From positions 1-63,874 of the forward strand of contig NZ_CARBVX010000011.1 of assembly GCF_948948975.1 (NCBI RefSeq): a stretch of DNA of 63,874 bases, written 5' to 3'. The stretch's first letter is position 1. Each line of letters begins with the position of its first letter. Below are positions 26,068 through 35,042 of this stretch, one piece after another. The position numbers and the translations under genes were made by a program. Source of the DNA: an uncultured Lactobacillus sp. Its GTDB lineage: Bacteria; Bacillota; Bacilli; Lactobacillales; Lactobacillaceae. Below the pieces are notes generated by a model. That model was not told the DNA's origin, made no database searches, and saw nothing but the letters and a program-made list of their open reading frames with translations.

Positions 26068-26808
26068 CAATTTCTTAAATATATAATTTTCATTTGAGGA
26101 ATCTGCTGCTGAAAAAACATAACCAAAATCAGAAAATTCTTTTAAATCTTCTGGTCTATTAATTCCCTCTTTAGCCGCAAAGCGAACCATTTCTCCTCGC
26201 GCCATCTTAGCATGTGTAGCACTTTGTCTCCACTTTCCGTTTTTATTTTCTAAAAACTTAATTGTAATCATTTTTTGATTATTCTTTAAATATGGAGAAA
26301 TCAAACGAGAATATTCTAAAGACGCTAAGTTAATAACTGTATCTGTATCGGCAAAAAGCTCTTGATACGGAAGATCTTTCCAAAAGTTATAGAGACTGTA
26401 GTATTTAAAGCCAGTCATTTGAGTCTTCAATTCCAAACGATAGGGAATTATACCATCAAAAGGTCTCAAAATACCATAAAAGCCTGACAAAATACGCAAA
26501 TGATCTTGAAGATAGTCTAGTCCTTCTTCGGGTAAAATATCCCCAGCCAAATACTGATACTGAATTCCTGAAAAGGCTAAAAGTGCTGGCGTTAATTTAG
26601 AATCGAGTTCACTTGTTAAAAGGTTATTTTGGTTTGTACGAACAATATTATCATTCGCTTTCCATAGGTCTTGTAACTGATTAAAATTTCTTGTTTTTAA
26701 AAAGTCTAATAGCTCCTGAGTCTTATCTAAAAAAGCGGGCTCTGATCTAACCAAAAAAGTATCTTGATCAACCCGCATCTTTTTAGCGGGAGCAATAATT
26801 ATTTTCAT
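26065..26808 (-). CDS. yaaA: Peroxide stress protein YaaA family
   Basis: 247 residues from the ATG at 26808 (MKIIIAPAKKM, the family start); a longer reading to 26847 would run into the upstream gene. Family motifs include LAFSGIQYQYL, YLQDHLRILSGFYGILRPFDGIIPYRLE and INLASLEYSRLI. YaaA lowers intracellular free iron during H2O2 stress in E. coli and binds DNA. In a peroxide-producing species a self-protection role is plausible. The start is 4 bases after the stop of the membrane-protein gene before it, so it relies on coupling; no strong separate ribosome binding site is seen. Confidence 0.88.
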   Translation of the reverse strand: MKIIIAPAKKMRVDQDTFLVRSEPAFLDKTQELLDFLKTRNFNQLQDLWKANDNIVRTNQNNLLTSELDSKLTPALLAFSGIQYQYLAGDILPEEGLDYLQDHLRILSGFYGILRPFDGIIPYRLELKTQMTGFKYYSLYNFWKDLPYQELFADTDTVINLASLEYSRLISPYLKNNQKMITIKFLENKNGKWRQSATHAKMARGEMVRFAAKEGINRPEDLKEFSDFGYVFSAADSSNENYIFKKL

Positions 26809-26812
26809 ATTA

Positions 26813-27172
26813 TTATCTGACATTGGCAACCACAATAAATAAAGCAATCAAGCTAATAACTGCCAGAGTAGCAGAAGCAATTAGCTCTATCTTTCGTTTT
26901 TTCTTATCTTGCAAGCTAGCGGTAATATATCTAGCACTAGCAGCTACACTAATAAACAAGAACATAATAAATAGCCATAAAAATAGGCCAATAATATTAG
27001 GGAGTGCCCAGTAAATTTGTAAAGAAACTAGCACTGCTAAGACAAGTGTACTGACAATTAAGCCACGGAGAAAATTAATATTTTCATGTTTATGATAATG
27101 AAGCACAGTTTGGTAACCAAAATAAACAATGAAACCAATGGTAATATATAAAACAATATTAAAAATAATCAT
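26813..27172 (-). CDS. Small integral membrane protein, unknown function
   Basis: 119 residues with four predicted helices (about 2-20, 33-52, 57-78, 96-117) and a basic loop KKKRKIE. No signature I recognise. It is coupled to yaaA (4-base gap) and is the first gene of that small transcript. Its amino-acid make-up and coding pattern look genuine. Function unknown. Confidence 0.65.
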   Translation of the reverse strand: MIIFNIVLYITIGFIVYFGYQTVLHYHKHENINFLRGLIVSTLVLAVLVSLQIYWALPNIIGLFLWLFIMFLFISVAASARYITASLQDKKKRKIELIASATLAVISLIALFIVVANVR

Positions 27173-27286
27173 TTTTTGTCCCTTCTATAGTCCTCCCTAA
27201 TTATACGTGAAACTATTTTGCTTTGCTTAAAATTTCTTTTCCACTTATAATCAATCTTGAATATGACATAGAAAGCGAATAGTAAA

Positions 27287-27976
27287 ATGAGTGAAAAAGA
27301 AGATTTAAATATTGGACTTGTATTGCAGTATCAAGTTGCTCCAAAAGGTGTAATTGATGCCGATGCTCTTGTACGATATGCAAGAGACTGTGGCTTTAGA
27401 GGCGTAAGTATCAAAGACGCTAATGATGCACAAATGACAGAGATGAAAGCGGCTTGTCAAAAATATACAATTAAATTTTGTCAAAAAAGACCAGCGGAAA
27501 AATTAATTTCTCCTGATGTTCTAGCAAAATTAATTGCTGCTAGATTAGATAATATGAACATCTATTTTGAAGTCGAATTAAACGCAGATGGATCTATTAA
27601 GTCTGAATCAGATCCTGCAATGGAAACTTTACGTAAGTGGATTAGTCGCTTTGGACATGCATATTATGAAAGTCGGGCTGACCATGAAATAAAGCCAGAT
27701 GAAGACAATGTTCATGTCTTTTATAATGCCATTGCTAAATATCAACGCTACGTTTTCATCCATATTCCACTTGAAGAAAGTATCGAACTAAAGCATGTTC
27801 CGCACGTTGAAGAGGCAGCTTGGATTGATACTAGAAATGAAGTGGAGTTTGAACAAGATGGCGATCATGTACGTATTAAGCTTGACCGCCAAGAAAATAG
27901 TGAGGAATTTTCTGTCTATGGCTTACGTCTGCAGCTTCACCGGCCAGAAGATGATTTAGGTAAAACTGAATATTAA
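27287..27976 (+). CDS. Conserved hypothetical protein, possible small TIM-barrel-like fold
   Basis: 229 residues, soluble, no signal peptide. The first third (LNIGLVLQYQVAP, LVRYARDCGFRGVSIKDA, CQKYTIKFCQK) alternates strands and helices as in glycoside-hydrolase-like TIM barrels, but it is too short for a complete barrel. The C-terminal part (HIPLEESIELKHV to the end) looks like a beta-sandwich. I see no catalytic pattern. It is monocistronic with a strong terminator. Confidence 0.6.
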   Translation: MSEKEDLNIGLVLQYQVAPKGVIDADALVRYARDCGFRGVSIKDANDAQMTEMKAACQKYTIKFCQKRPAEKLISPDVLAKLIAARLDNMNIYFEVELNADGSIKSESDPAMETLRKWISRFGHAYYESRADHEIKPDEDNVHVFYNAIAKYQRYVFIHIPLEESIELKHVPHVEEAAWIDTRNEVEFEQDGDHVRIKLDRQENSEEFSVYGLRLQLHRPEDDLGKTEY

Positions 27977-27980
27977 AAAC

Positions 27981-28024
27981 AAAGAAGATATCAAAGTAAC
28001 CTTTACTAAGATATCTTCTTTTTA
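27981..28024 (+). terminator. Terminator after the 229-residue gene
   Basis: AAAGAAGATATC and GATATCTTCTTT (perfect 11-12 bp stem) with a T-run on the plus strand. Confidence 0.9.
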
Positions 28025-28044
28025 TCTATTATTTATTATCTTTT

Positions 28045-28944
28045 TTAACGATTAATTGAACGTGCCATCCGGGAAATTGTATGATTCATTCCGCGAATTG
28101 TCTTACTTAATTCAAAAATAGTATCTGTTGGCGGCACTACTCCCCAACCAGCATCTCCAATATGTTGGATATCAACACCACAAATTTTATTTTGAAGAGC
28201 AATATCATGAACAGTTTGAGCTCCAGAGCTTTCTTGACTAGTTCCAATTGTGCTCATTACTAGTCCACCATCTCTATGAACAATTTTTACTATCTTAATT
28301 AATTCCTCGCTAGTAAAACCAGGAACTGTTCCAACAGCAGGCACTAAAATGACGTCTGCACCAGCATCTAGAAAAGATTTAACTGATTCTTCACTAGCTA
28401 CCGGTTCGTCCACCCCAGCTCCATGCATTTTTCCCGCAATAATTAAACCTGAGAAATTTTCTTTAGCTGTTTTTACAGCTTTAGCAATCATTCTGTTAGT
28501 TACACCAGTACCAGGATTTCCAGTAAAACAAACGAAGTTAAAACCTAATTTTTCAGCAGCTTTCATCGATTCAACTGTTGCAGTTCTTCCTGAAGAAATC
28601 TGCAACTTCGTTGATTCCATCTCTGCTTTCTCATCAACTGGCTCCAAGTTTACTCCAATTGGGCGTCCAGTTAATTTTTGAAGTTTTTTAACTGTATTTT
28701 CTGGCTTATCTATCTTTAAGCCACTTACCTTAGGCTTTAAAGTATCAAATAAATTCAATAAAATTAAATCTGCTCCAAAAGCAGCAGCAATTTCTGAAGT
28801 AGTTAGATTATCAATTGCTGGCTCAGTAACCACATTCTCACTTAAAACAGTTCTACCTTCACTAGCCTTGATACTTTGTTTTAATTGAGTACCATTCATT
28901 TTTAAAATTTCACTAGCATTTGCACTAATTATTCTAGTAACCAT
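28045..28944 (-). CDS. TIM-barrel protein of the DUF7916 / PEP-phosphonomutase-like group
   Basis: 299 residues. Alternating strand-helix pattern with GADLILLNLFD, RPIGVNLEP, NFVCFTGNPGTGVTN, GLIIAGKMHGAG, ADVILVPAVGTVPGF and GGLVMSTIGTSQESS, clearly a beta/alpha barrel with glycine-rich phosphate-type loops. Proteins like this are annotated as PEP phosphonomutase or haloacid dehalogenase-like next to cellobiose-type EIIC genes. It starts 3 bases after the EIIC stop with its ribosome binding site inside the EIIC end. That suggests it works on the sugar phosphate imported by the EIIC, but no reaction is established. Confidence 0.65.
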   Translation of the reverse strand: MVTRIISANASEILKMNGTQLKQSIKASEGRTVLSENVVTEPAIDNLTTSEIAAAFGADLILLNLFDTLKPKVSGLKIDKPENTVKKLQKLTGRPIGVNLEPVDEKAEMESTKLQISSGRTATVESMKAAEKLGFNFVCFTGNPGTGVTNRMIAKAVKTAKENFSGLIIAGKMHGAGVDEPVASEESVKSFLDAGADVILVPAVGTVPGFTSEELIKIVKIVHRDGGLVMSTIGTSQESSGAQTVHDIALQNKICGVDIQHIGDAGWGVVPPTDTIFELSKTIRGMNHTISRMARSINR

Positions 28945-28947
28945 ATG

Positions 28948-30279
28948 TTATCCTTTCTTACTTTCTTCAATAATTTGTCGTTTATTTAAAGCGCTCATAA
29001 ATGGTAAATAAATCAAAATATCAACAATGATATTAAATAATTGCAAGATTGATCCTGCAATACTATTAGTTGCTAAGAAACCTGAAATAAGTGGCGGCAT
29101 TGTCCATGGAATAACTGTTCCGTTACATAGTGGCACCCATCCCAGTTTCATTGCTATATAAGTAGTAATAGCATTAAACATAGGTGCAATAATGAACGGA
29201 ATAATTAAACTCAGGTTCAAAACTACTGGCAAACCAAACATAGTAGGCTCATTAATATTAAAAATTCCGGGAACAATAGTTAATGGAGCTAAAATTTCAT
29301 TCTGTTTACTTGCACGTTTTCTCCAAACTAAATAACCTACACATAAAACTAAGCCTAAAGTAGCACCTGCTCCACCCATATATACGAAATTATCAATAAA
29401 TGGCTGAGTAATAATATTACCACCATGGGCTAAATCTAATTTTCCTGATTGATTCAGCACTCTATTAGCATCCGTTTGCATTAACCAGATTGGGGACATA
29501 GCCGTATTGACTACGTTTCCTCCATGAATACCGACAAACCAGAATAAACTTACCAAAATAATTGATACTAAAGTCCCCAGTAAGGTATTACCTAATAATC
29601 CTAATGGCTTAGCTAGAATATTCATGATTACATCATGTAAGTTACCCCAGTGGGCCCATGAAAATAGCCAGTAGATACATCCTGCTAAAAAGATACAAAC
29701 TGTACCTGGAATTAAAGCGGAGAAGCTTTTTGCGACTGCAGGTGGAACTGTATCAGGCATTTTAATTTGAATATTATGATTAATAAACCATTGAAAAATC
29801 CAAGCGCTGAGCAAGCCTAAAAAGATTGCCACAAATAATCCACGACTTCCAAGATAAACATATGGGAAGCCTTCAGCAGGAGTCTTTCCTCCACTCATGA
29901 TACTTGGTGTCACAATAAAGAAAACTGACGCTGAGATAATCCCAGCAGAAACGCCATCCGTTTTATATTGATTGGCATAGCTCCATGCAATTCCAAAAGC
30001 TGCAATCAATCCCATAATTCCGAAAGATCCATTGCTTACTTTAACCAGAATCTGTGACAAACTCACTCCATGAACAGCAGTTTTAGTTAAAAAGTTGGTC
30101 CAAGCATTGATTGGAAAACCATTAATAACCATAAATAGTGATCCAACAATGATTAATGGCATTGCCATTGCAATTCCGTCACGAATTGCAATTAACGGCT
30201 TAAAGGCACCAATTTTTGCTGCAACGGGCATTATATTCTTGTTTACCCAGGCATTGACTGCATTTGACCTATTACTCAT
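28948..30279 (-). CDS. PTS lactose/cellobiose-family EIIC permease, orphan
   Basis: 443 residues with about ten membrane helices and typical EIIC stretches (GIHGGNVVNTAMSPIW, GGAGATLGLVL, PGIFNINEPTMFGLPVVLN). The NINEP motif is the substrate-site hallmark of the cellobiose/lactose/chitobiose family. No EIIA or EIIB is in the window near it, so it must borrow these from elsewhere. A strong GGGGGA site precedes the ATG, and a cre-like GAAGCGCTTTC lies about 75 bases upstream. Sugar unknown. Confidence 0.9.
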   Translation of the reverse strand: MSNRSNAVNAWVNKNIMPVAAKIGAFKPLIAIRDGIAMAMPLIIVGSLFMVINGFPINAWTNFLTKTAVHGVSLSQILVKVSNGSFGIMGLIAAFGIAWSYANQYKTDGVSAGIISASVFFIVTPSIMSGGKTPAEGFPYVYLGSRGLFVAIFLGLLSAWIFQWFINHNIQIKMPDTVPPAVAKSFSALIPGTVCIFLAGCIYWLFSWAHWGNLHDVIMNILAKPLGLLGNTLLGTLVSIILVSLFWFVGIHGGNVVNTAMSPIWLMQTDANRVLNQSGKLDLAHGGNIITQPFIDNFVYMGGAGATLGLVLCVGYLVWRKRASKQNEILAPLTIVPGIFNINEPTMFGLPVVLNLSLIIPFIIAPMFNAITTYIAMKLGWVPLCNGTVIPWTMPPLISGFLATNSIAGSILQLFNIIVDILIYLPFMSALNKRQIIEESKKG

Positions 30280-30349
30280 TTTTTCTAATCCCCCTTTTAT
30301 TAATATTTTTGAGCTATTCTTTAATTATTGGTATATACCCATTTTAACA

Positions 30350-30363
30350 TGAAGCGCTTTCTT
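30350..30363. promoter_or_regulatory. cre-like element before the orphan EIIC gene
   Basis: TGAAGCGCTTTCTT; read on the minus strand it matches the CcpA box TGAAAGCGCTTTCA at about 10 of 14. The same TGAAGCGCTTTC core occurs at 35003. Confidence 0.5.
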
Positions 30364-30393
30364 TTATCAAAACATAAGCATTTTCTTCTATAC

Positions 30394-30424
30394 AAAAAGC
30401 ATCCCTTTCAGGGATGCTTTCTTA
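30394..30424 (-). terminator. Terminator after the membrane GDPD gene
   Basis: AAAAAGCATCCC and GGGATGCTTT with a 5-base loop; T-run on the minus strand. Confidence 0.9.
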
Positions 30425-30428
30425 CTAA

Positions 30429-32207
30429 TTATTTATTATCATCAGGCAATATTAAAATGAAGTTTAACAGTTTATTAGCGTAACTACGATTATCTTCAAA
30501 ATCTTTAACTGTCTCATTTAATTCAGCTAGTTGATCAGTAATAATTCCATTGACATTGTCATACATCATCTTCATCATCATTTGTGGACTATTAACTGTC
30601 CAAGCATATACTGGCTTATTTTGAAGTTGAGCCTGCCATATAAAATCATTATTTAGGGTAGAATATTCCATTGAATACCCATCTGCAACACTTTGGGGAT
30701 AAGTGAAATTATAAGGCTCAATATACAAGACAAATAACTTAGGATTAATCTGGTGTAAGCCCTCAATAACACGATAATCTAATGATTGAACTTGATATTT
30801 ACGCTTAACAATTAGCTTGCCATATTTTTTATTAAAATTTTGAAGCATTTTTGGAGAATCATTAGGTGTTGTTTTAACTTCGATTAATAATTTTTGCTTT
30901 AGTTCCTTAGCAGCTTTTAGGTATTGATCAAAACTGGCGATTTTAGCTTGGTGACCATCTTCATGAAGCGTAATTCTGGTCAACTGCTTTAAAGTTAAAT
31001 CCTTTGGAGTTTTATTAATACCAGCTAACTCTTTCAAATTTTCGTCATGCATAACTACAAACTGATTATCTTTTGTCTCATGCAAATCTATTTCCACATA
31101 ATCTGGATGAAGTTTTGCTGTCTTTTTTAGAGCCGGAATAGTATTCTGCACCCCATTCTTATCACTTACTCCCCTGTGTGAAATAGTGACTGGACGCTGC
31201 ATATAGGCTCCCTTTAAATACAAGGCACTATTGATTCCTGCAGCTAATACAAAAATGATTATTAAGCAGGAATCTACTATTTTAACTGTCTTTTTACTTT
31301 TTACTTTTTTCTGATCTTCCCACTTAAAACCATTTAACGGTGTGACGACAATTAAGATAGAAATAACACTAATCCAAATTGCAATTAACTCACTGAGGAT
31401 CTGAACCAGCAACAGATTAAAAATCGCAAAACTAAAGCTAAGCTTTTCTGGCAAATGATCTAATCCCAATTGACAGAAATAAATTATTAAATTGCAGCTA
31501 ACTAAAATTACGCTAACACAGATTCCTGCAACCAATAAGCTACTTAAGAGGGCCCACCAATTTTTGTGGCTGGTTAACTCCCAGCTTTTTTTCATCGCAG
31601 GCCATGTCTTTTTTTCTTGATAAATCATCAAGGGAAGCGTCAGAATCAATCTGATACCAAAAATAAAAGCTAGCAAATAAAAAATTATCAATCCACTAAT
31701 CAGCCAAATGTTTCTAGTCATAAAATCCAAAATAAATTCTGGAATTTGAACTTTGGCTAATAACGGTGTTCGATAAACCATATCTGCAAAAGGTACAATT
31801 AATAAAAAATACAGGCCTAGTAATAAGATAGACCCTACTCGAACAGAACGATATGTCTGACATAATTCTTGAAATAGTAATTTAAGAGAAAATCGATTCT
31901 GAGAAATTTCTCTAATTCCCAATAATATTAAGGCAAATACACCATAAATTACTAAAAGCAGGATAACCAATTCAAAGATTAAAAGTAGAGCAACTCCACT
32001 ATGAGTGGTAATAATGGTAACAATGTTTTGATATGAAACGAATGGAATTGCGCTAGCTTTTAAAATTCCAGTTGTTACATATCTGAATAACGGAATTATT
32101 AGCATCTGCGTAAAAATATCTATTCCGATAAACAAAGCTACATACTCTAGCCAATGCATTCTAAAATTTTTAGAATACATATCTATTTTTCGAAAAATAT
32201 TTTTCAA
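30429..32207 (-). CDS. Membrane-anchored glycerophosphodiester phosphodiesterase
   Basis: 592 residues. The first about 350 carry eight or so membrane helices (glycerophosphoryl diester phosphodiesterase membrane-domain type), and the last about 240 form the GDPD barrel. The catalytic set is visible: SHRG, then VEIDLHETKD (Glu/Asp metal ligands) and MHDENL (His). It should split glycerophosphodiesters, or trim polyglycerol-phosphate wall or lipoteichoic acid, outside the cell. It stands alone with its own terminator. Confidence 0.9.
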   Translation of the reverse strand: MKNIFRKIDMYSKNFRMHWLEYVALFIGIDIFTQMLIIPLFRYVTTGILKASAIPFVSYQNIVTIITTHSGVALLLIFELVILLLVIYGVFALILLGIREISQNRFSLKLLFQELCQTYRSVRVGSILLLGLYFLLIVPFADMVYRTPLLAKVQIPEFILDFMTRNIWLISGLIIFYLLAFIFGIRLILTLPLMIYQEKKTWPAMKKSWELTSHKNWWALLSSLLVAGICVSVILVSCNLIIYFCQLGLDHLPEKLSFSFAIFNLLLVQILSELIAIWISVISILIVVTPLNGFKWEDQKKVKSKKTVKIVDSCLIIIFVLAAGINSALYLKGAYMQRPVTISHRGVSDKNGVQNTIPALKKTAKLHPDYVEIDLHETKDNQFVVMHDENLKELAGINKTPKDLTLKQLTRITLHEDGHQAKIASFDQYLKAAKELKQKLLIEVKTTPNDSPKMLQNFNKKYGKLIVKRKYQVQSLDYRVIEGLHQINPKLFVLYIEPYNFTYPQSVADGYSMEYSTLNNDFIWQAQLQNKPVYAWTVNSPQMMMKMMYDNVNGIITDQLAELNETVKDFEDNRSYANKLLNFILILPDDNK

Positions 32208-32257
32208 AAATTATTCCTCCACTCCCTATTTTCTACCCTTGCAATTTAGTTTATTAA

Positions 32258-32296
32258 AAATAGGAATCCTTATCTATTCTCAGGATTCCTATTTTG
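32258..32296 (-). terminator. Terminator overlapping the serine hydrolase stop codon
   Basis: AAAATAGGAATCC and GGATTCCTATTTT form a perfect stem; the TAG stop lies within the ascending arm on the minus strand. Confidence 0.9.
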
Positions 32297-33050
32297 CCAA
32301 GTCAGCACTTTTTACATGCAAAAAAATCAATTTACTTAATTCTTGAAAGAATAAGCGATCTTCTATATTTCTTCCTTCATAACTACTCAAAACGGTACAA
32401 AATACTGTTACTTTTTTCGTCATAAAAGCACAAACCTCATGGCATGCCTGACGATCCCGTCCCAATTTATTGTAGGTAAGAAGATTCTCCCCATAAAAAG
32501 TTAAATCTGTTGAAATAGTATGATTACTCAATCCTTTACGCACTAAAGCACAGAAGAGATTCTGAGTAGTCATTAAATGTGTAATCAACTTATCAACACT
32601 AGCAGCTGTACATTCATTATCTTGACCGTTAGCTGAATAGCGCATTAACTCTCGCCCCAATCGGATGCCGGAATAATTCTTTTTTAACCACTCATCAATT
32701 TCATAAATATCAAATTTTTCAATTAATAGATTAGTAGCTACATTATCCGATAGTGCACTAGTTAAATAAACTAGGTCTCGAACGCTCCAATTAGTACGAC
32801 GTAAATCACCAATAATACCGGCGCCACGCACACGAGAAAGATCAGTAACTTCCATTTTTTCATCCACGACTTCAGGGGTCTTTTTCCACTGATCTTCAAT
32901 ATATGCAGCAATAGCTAAGTCAATCAAGCTTCCTGCTGGAAAAATTTTCTCAGCTTGATATTGATACATAATTTGATCGCTACACCTAACAATTACACCT
33001 GCATCAATATCATACTTTTGGATAATGTCAGTAATTCCATCCTTTAACAT
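32289..33050 (-). CDS. Class A beta-lactamase-like serine hydrolase lacking the SxxK lysine
   Basis: 253 residues from the ATG at 33050, which has AAAGG upstream; a TTG at 33083 is in frame but less likely. The fold pattern of class A beta-lactamase / D-Ala-carboxypeptidase-like proteins is clear: nucleophile Ser41 in PAGSLID, SDN at 101-103, ENxxT-like DNECTAAS, and NKLGR at the KTG place. The general-base lysine of SxxK is Asp44, encoded by GAC (two changes from a Lys codon), and KTG is KLG. No signal peptide is seen. Catalysis by the usual route is therefore doubtful; it may bind ligand only. Next to a MurR/RpiR regulator. Confidence 0.75.
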   Translation of the reverse strand: MLKDGITDIIQKYDIDAGVIVRCSDQIMYQYQAEKIFPAGSLIDLAIAAYIEDQWKKTPEVVDEKMEVTDLSRVRGAGIIGDLRRTNWSVRDLVYLTSALSDNVATNLLIEKFDIYEIDEWLKKNYSGIRLGRELMRYSANGQDNECTAASVDKLITHLMTTQNLFCALVRKGLSNHTISTDLTFYGENLLTYNKLGRDRQACHEVCAFMTKKVTVFCTVLSSYEGRNIEDRLFFQELSKLIFLHVKSADLAK

Positions 33051-33186
33051 AAAGCAATCGCCTTTCTTATTAGAATTAGACAAAACTTAACTTACGTTAT
33101 CTTATATATTATATCAGTATCTTTTATTATAAAGTTATTTTAAAACTTTTTATTATCTTATATCAAGATAGCTTTTAATTTCAAAA

Positions 33187-33212
33187 GAAAAAGATGCTTA
33201 AGTGCATCTTTT
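33187..33212 (-). terminator. Terminator after the RpiR-family gene
   Basis: AAAAGATGC and GCATCTTTT with a 6-base loop, T-rich on the minus strand. Confidence 0.75.
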
Positions 33213-33252
33213 CTAGTAGGTTACAGTCTTTATTTAATTTGTTATTAGAATA

Positions 33253-34104
33253 CTACTCATCTAATTGCTTTAATTGATTAGTTACTAGTTCTGTTTCTTT
33301 AAACTTTTCTTCTAATCTAGGTAAATCTTGATTAATCGTTGCTAAAAATAAGACACTTGAAACAAACACTTCAGAAAAAAGTGAGTTTATCGCACCTACT
33401 CTAAGTAGTTTTTCATCTGTTGATATACCTAAAACTACATCACTGACTTCAACCAAGGGAGACTGATGAGAACGAGTGATAGCAATAATCGGAGTATGAT
33501 TCTTACGTGCTTGTTCAGCAAGTAATAATATTTCTTGAGTCAGGCCACTATAAGAGAAAATAACCAAAACATCTGTCGAATGGGAATAACAGATTCTCTC
33601 TAAGGCAATATGAACGTCTTGATTAAAAATGACATTTTTATCACTACGAATAAATTTATAGTAAAGATCTTGAGCTGGTAAACTGGATGCACCAACACCA
33701 GCTAAATAGATTCGATCAGCATTTTTCAAAAAATTGATAGCTTGATTTAAGGCCATTCCATCAATCAAATGAGCTGTTTTTTCAGTATTATGTTCAATAC
33801 TTGATAGAAGTTTTTGTAAAACAATATGTGGATTATCATGATTATCCACAATCGGTTCAATTGTATTTTCATTTTCTTGTGGTGTATCTTGAGCAAGTTG
33901 AATTTGAAAATCTTTTAGTCCCTTAAAACCCAATTGTTGACAAAAACGAATCATCGAAGCCGCACTAGTTTTAGTGATTTTTCCTAAGCCTTGTGCATCT
34001 TCTTGTAAAAAAGTCTTTGGATGAGCCAATAAATAATCGGCAATCTTTTTAGATGCTCCCTTAAAATTAGGATAATTGTTTAAAACTTTAGTAGATAAAT
34101 CCAT
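33253..34104 (-). CDS. MurR/RpiR family transcriptional regulator
   Basis: 283 residues. An N-terminal RpiR helix-turn-helix (KKIADYLLAHPKTFLQEDAQGLGKITKTSAASMIRFCQQLGF) is followed by a SIS sugar-phosphate-binding domain (IYLAGVGASSLPAQDLYYKF, VLVIFSYSGLTQEIL, IIAITRSHQSPL). Such regulators sense sugar phosphates, often amino-sugar or MurNAc-6-phosphate. Neighbours that it could control are the DUF4931 gene (48 bases before it) and the orphan EIIC and serine hydrolase further on. Effector unknown. Confidence 0.92.
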   Translation of the reverse strand: MDLSTKVLNNYPNFKGASKKIADYLLAHPKTFLQEDAQGLGKITKTSAASMIRFCQQLGFKGLKDFQIQLAQDTPQENENTIEPIVDNHDNPHIVLQKLLSSIEHNTEKTAHLIDGMALNQAINFLKNADRIYLAGVGASSLPAQDLYYKFIRSDKNVIFNQDVHIALERICYSHSTDVLVIFSYSGLTQEILLLAEQARKNHTPIIAITRSHQSPLVEVSDVVLGISTDEKLLRVGAINSLFSEVFVSSVLFLATINQDLPRLEEKFKETELVTNQLKQLDE

Positions 34105-34152
34105 AACGTACCTCTATTTCTATTCAACATTCTAAGGTACTGAAATATTATT

Positions 34153-34929
34153 TCAAGATTTTCGTGCAAAATTTAATAATCTCTTTGCTTCTTTCATCAA
34201 GGTATCATTATCATTACACTCAGATAATTTATAGCCTACAAAATAAGGCGGTGCATAAAAACGTGGGATAATTTTACAACAGATTCCGTCTTTATTGGGA
34301 TAGAAAAACAGGTTATATGAATCACATTTTCCTCCATACATCTTTTCTAAGGTATAACGGATAGCGTATTGAATCCAATCTGCCCAAAGATCTAAGCCGT
34401 TTTTATCTATTAAATTAACATTTAATTCCTGAAAGCCTTGAACTGGATGTGTCGCAAAATTAACTTCCATATTATTTGTCTTAAAAACAGTAATTCCAGT
34501 AAAATTATTTTCGTGAATATATTTATAGCCATCTTCTTTATACAAACCGACAATTTGCATATGTGGATGAGATAGTGATCCATTAGACTTAGGTCCAAAA
34601 TTTTTATACCAAAGGACTGATCTGAATTCTCTGTTTTGCCTCATCTTGTCGAAGCATTCGAGAGCAAACTTCATTAAGCGGCGATTATATTCTTGTGAAT
34701 ATGTAGCAACATCCCCACTATGTTTATCTGATTCAATCAGTACGGTTTGTTTTGTATCCCTTAAAGTTGGAAACTTATTCGCAAGCCAAATCATCGATCC
34801 ATTTGTTTGATAAATGTTGGTCAAATTATCTACATCACAAAAAGGACATGCATTACTTTTATCTTTATTAAAACTCGATGGTTTATCTTTAGCTATCGCA
34901 AATTCAAATATAAGTGGATCGTTATTCAA
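34153..34929 (-). CDS. DUF4931 / galactose-1-phosphate uridylyltransferase-like protein (HIT superfamily)
   Basis: 258 residues starting at a TTG at 34929, with GGAG 8 bases before it. A CPFC pair (Cys28, Cys31) may bind zinc; SHPHMQIVG is the HxHxQ active-site motif of the GalT/HIT branch. These proteins transfer nucleotides or hydrolyse nucleotide sugars. It lacks the full length of GalT (about 350) and matches DUF4931. A cre-like site and -10 box lie upstream. Coupled at 48 bases with the RpiR-type regulator, hinting at sugar-phosphate metabolism. Confidence 0.75.
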   Translation of the reverse strand: MNNDPLIFEFAIAKDKPSSFNKDKSNACPFCDVDNLTNIYQTNGSMIWLANKFPTLRDTKQTVLIESDKHSGDVATYSQEYNRRLMKFALECFDKMRQNREFRSVLWYKNFGPKSNGSLSHPHMQIVGLYKEDGYKYIHENNFTGITVFKTNNMEVNFATHPVQGFQELNVNLIDKNGLDLWADWIQYAIRYTLEKMYGGKCDSYNLFFYPNKDGICCKIIPRFYAPPYFVGYKLSECNDNDTLMKEAKRLLNFARKS

Positions 34930-34957
34930 ATTTATTCTCCATCTCTGAAAAAAATAT

Positions 34958-34986
34958 TTGCACTTCAGCTCACACTCTACTATAAT
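34958..34986 (+). promoter_or_regulatory. Strong sigma-A promoter with no annotated gene behind it
   Basis: TTGCAC (34958-34963), 17-base spacer, TATAAT (34981-34986) on the plus strand. The only element downstream on this strand is the terminator at 35043-35079. Confidence 0.7.
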
Positions 34987-35002
34987 AATCTATGAAGGCG
35001 AT

Positions 35003-35015
35003 TGAAGCGCTTTCA
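35003..35015. promoter_or_regulatory. cre-like element before the DUF4931 gene
   Basis: TGAAGCGCTTTCA; on the minus strand TGAAAGCGCTTCAA fits the CcpA consensus TGWAANCGNTNWCA at 12 of 14. It lies 75-85 bases before the TTG start and also inside the candidate small RNA. Confidence 0.55.
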
Positions 35016-35042
35016 TATAACATTTTGTAGCTTTCCTTAACT

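Noticed and set aside
33099..33170. Direct repeat TTATCTTATAT (twice) before the serine hydrolase gene
   Set aside because: Short and AT-only in an AT-rich spacer; not distinguishable from chance.
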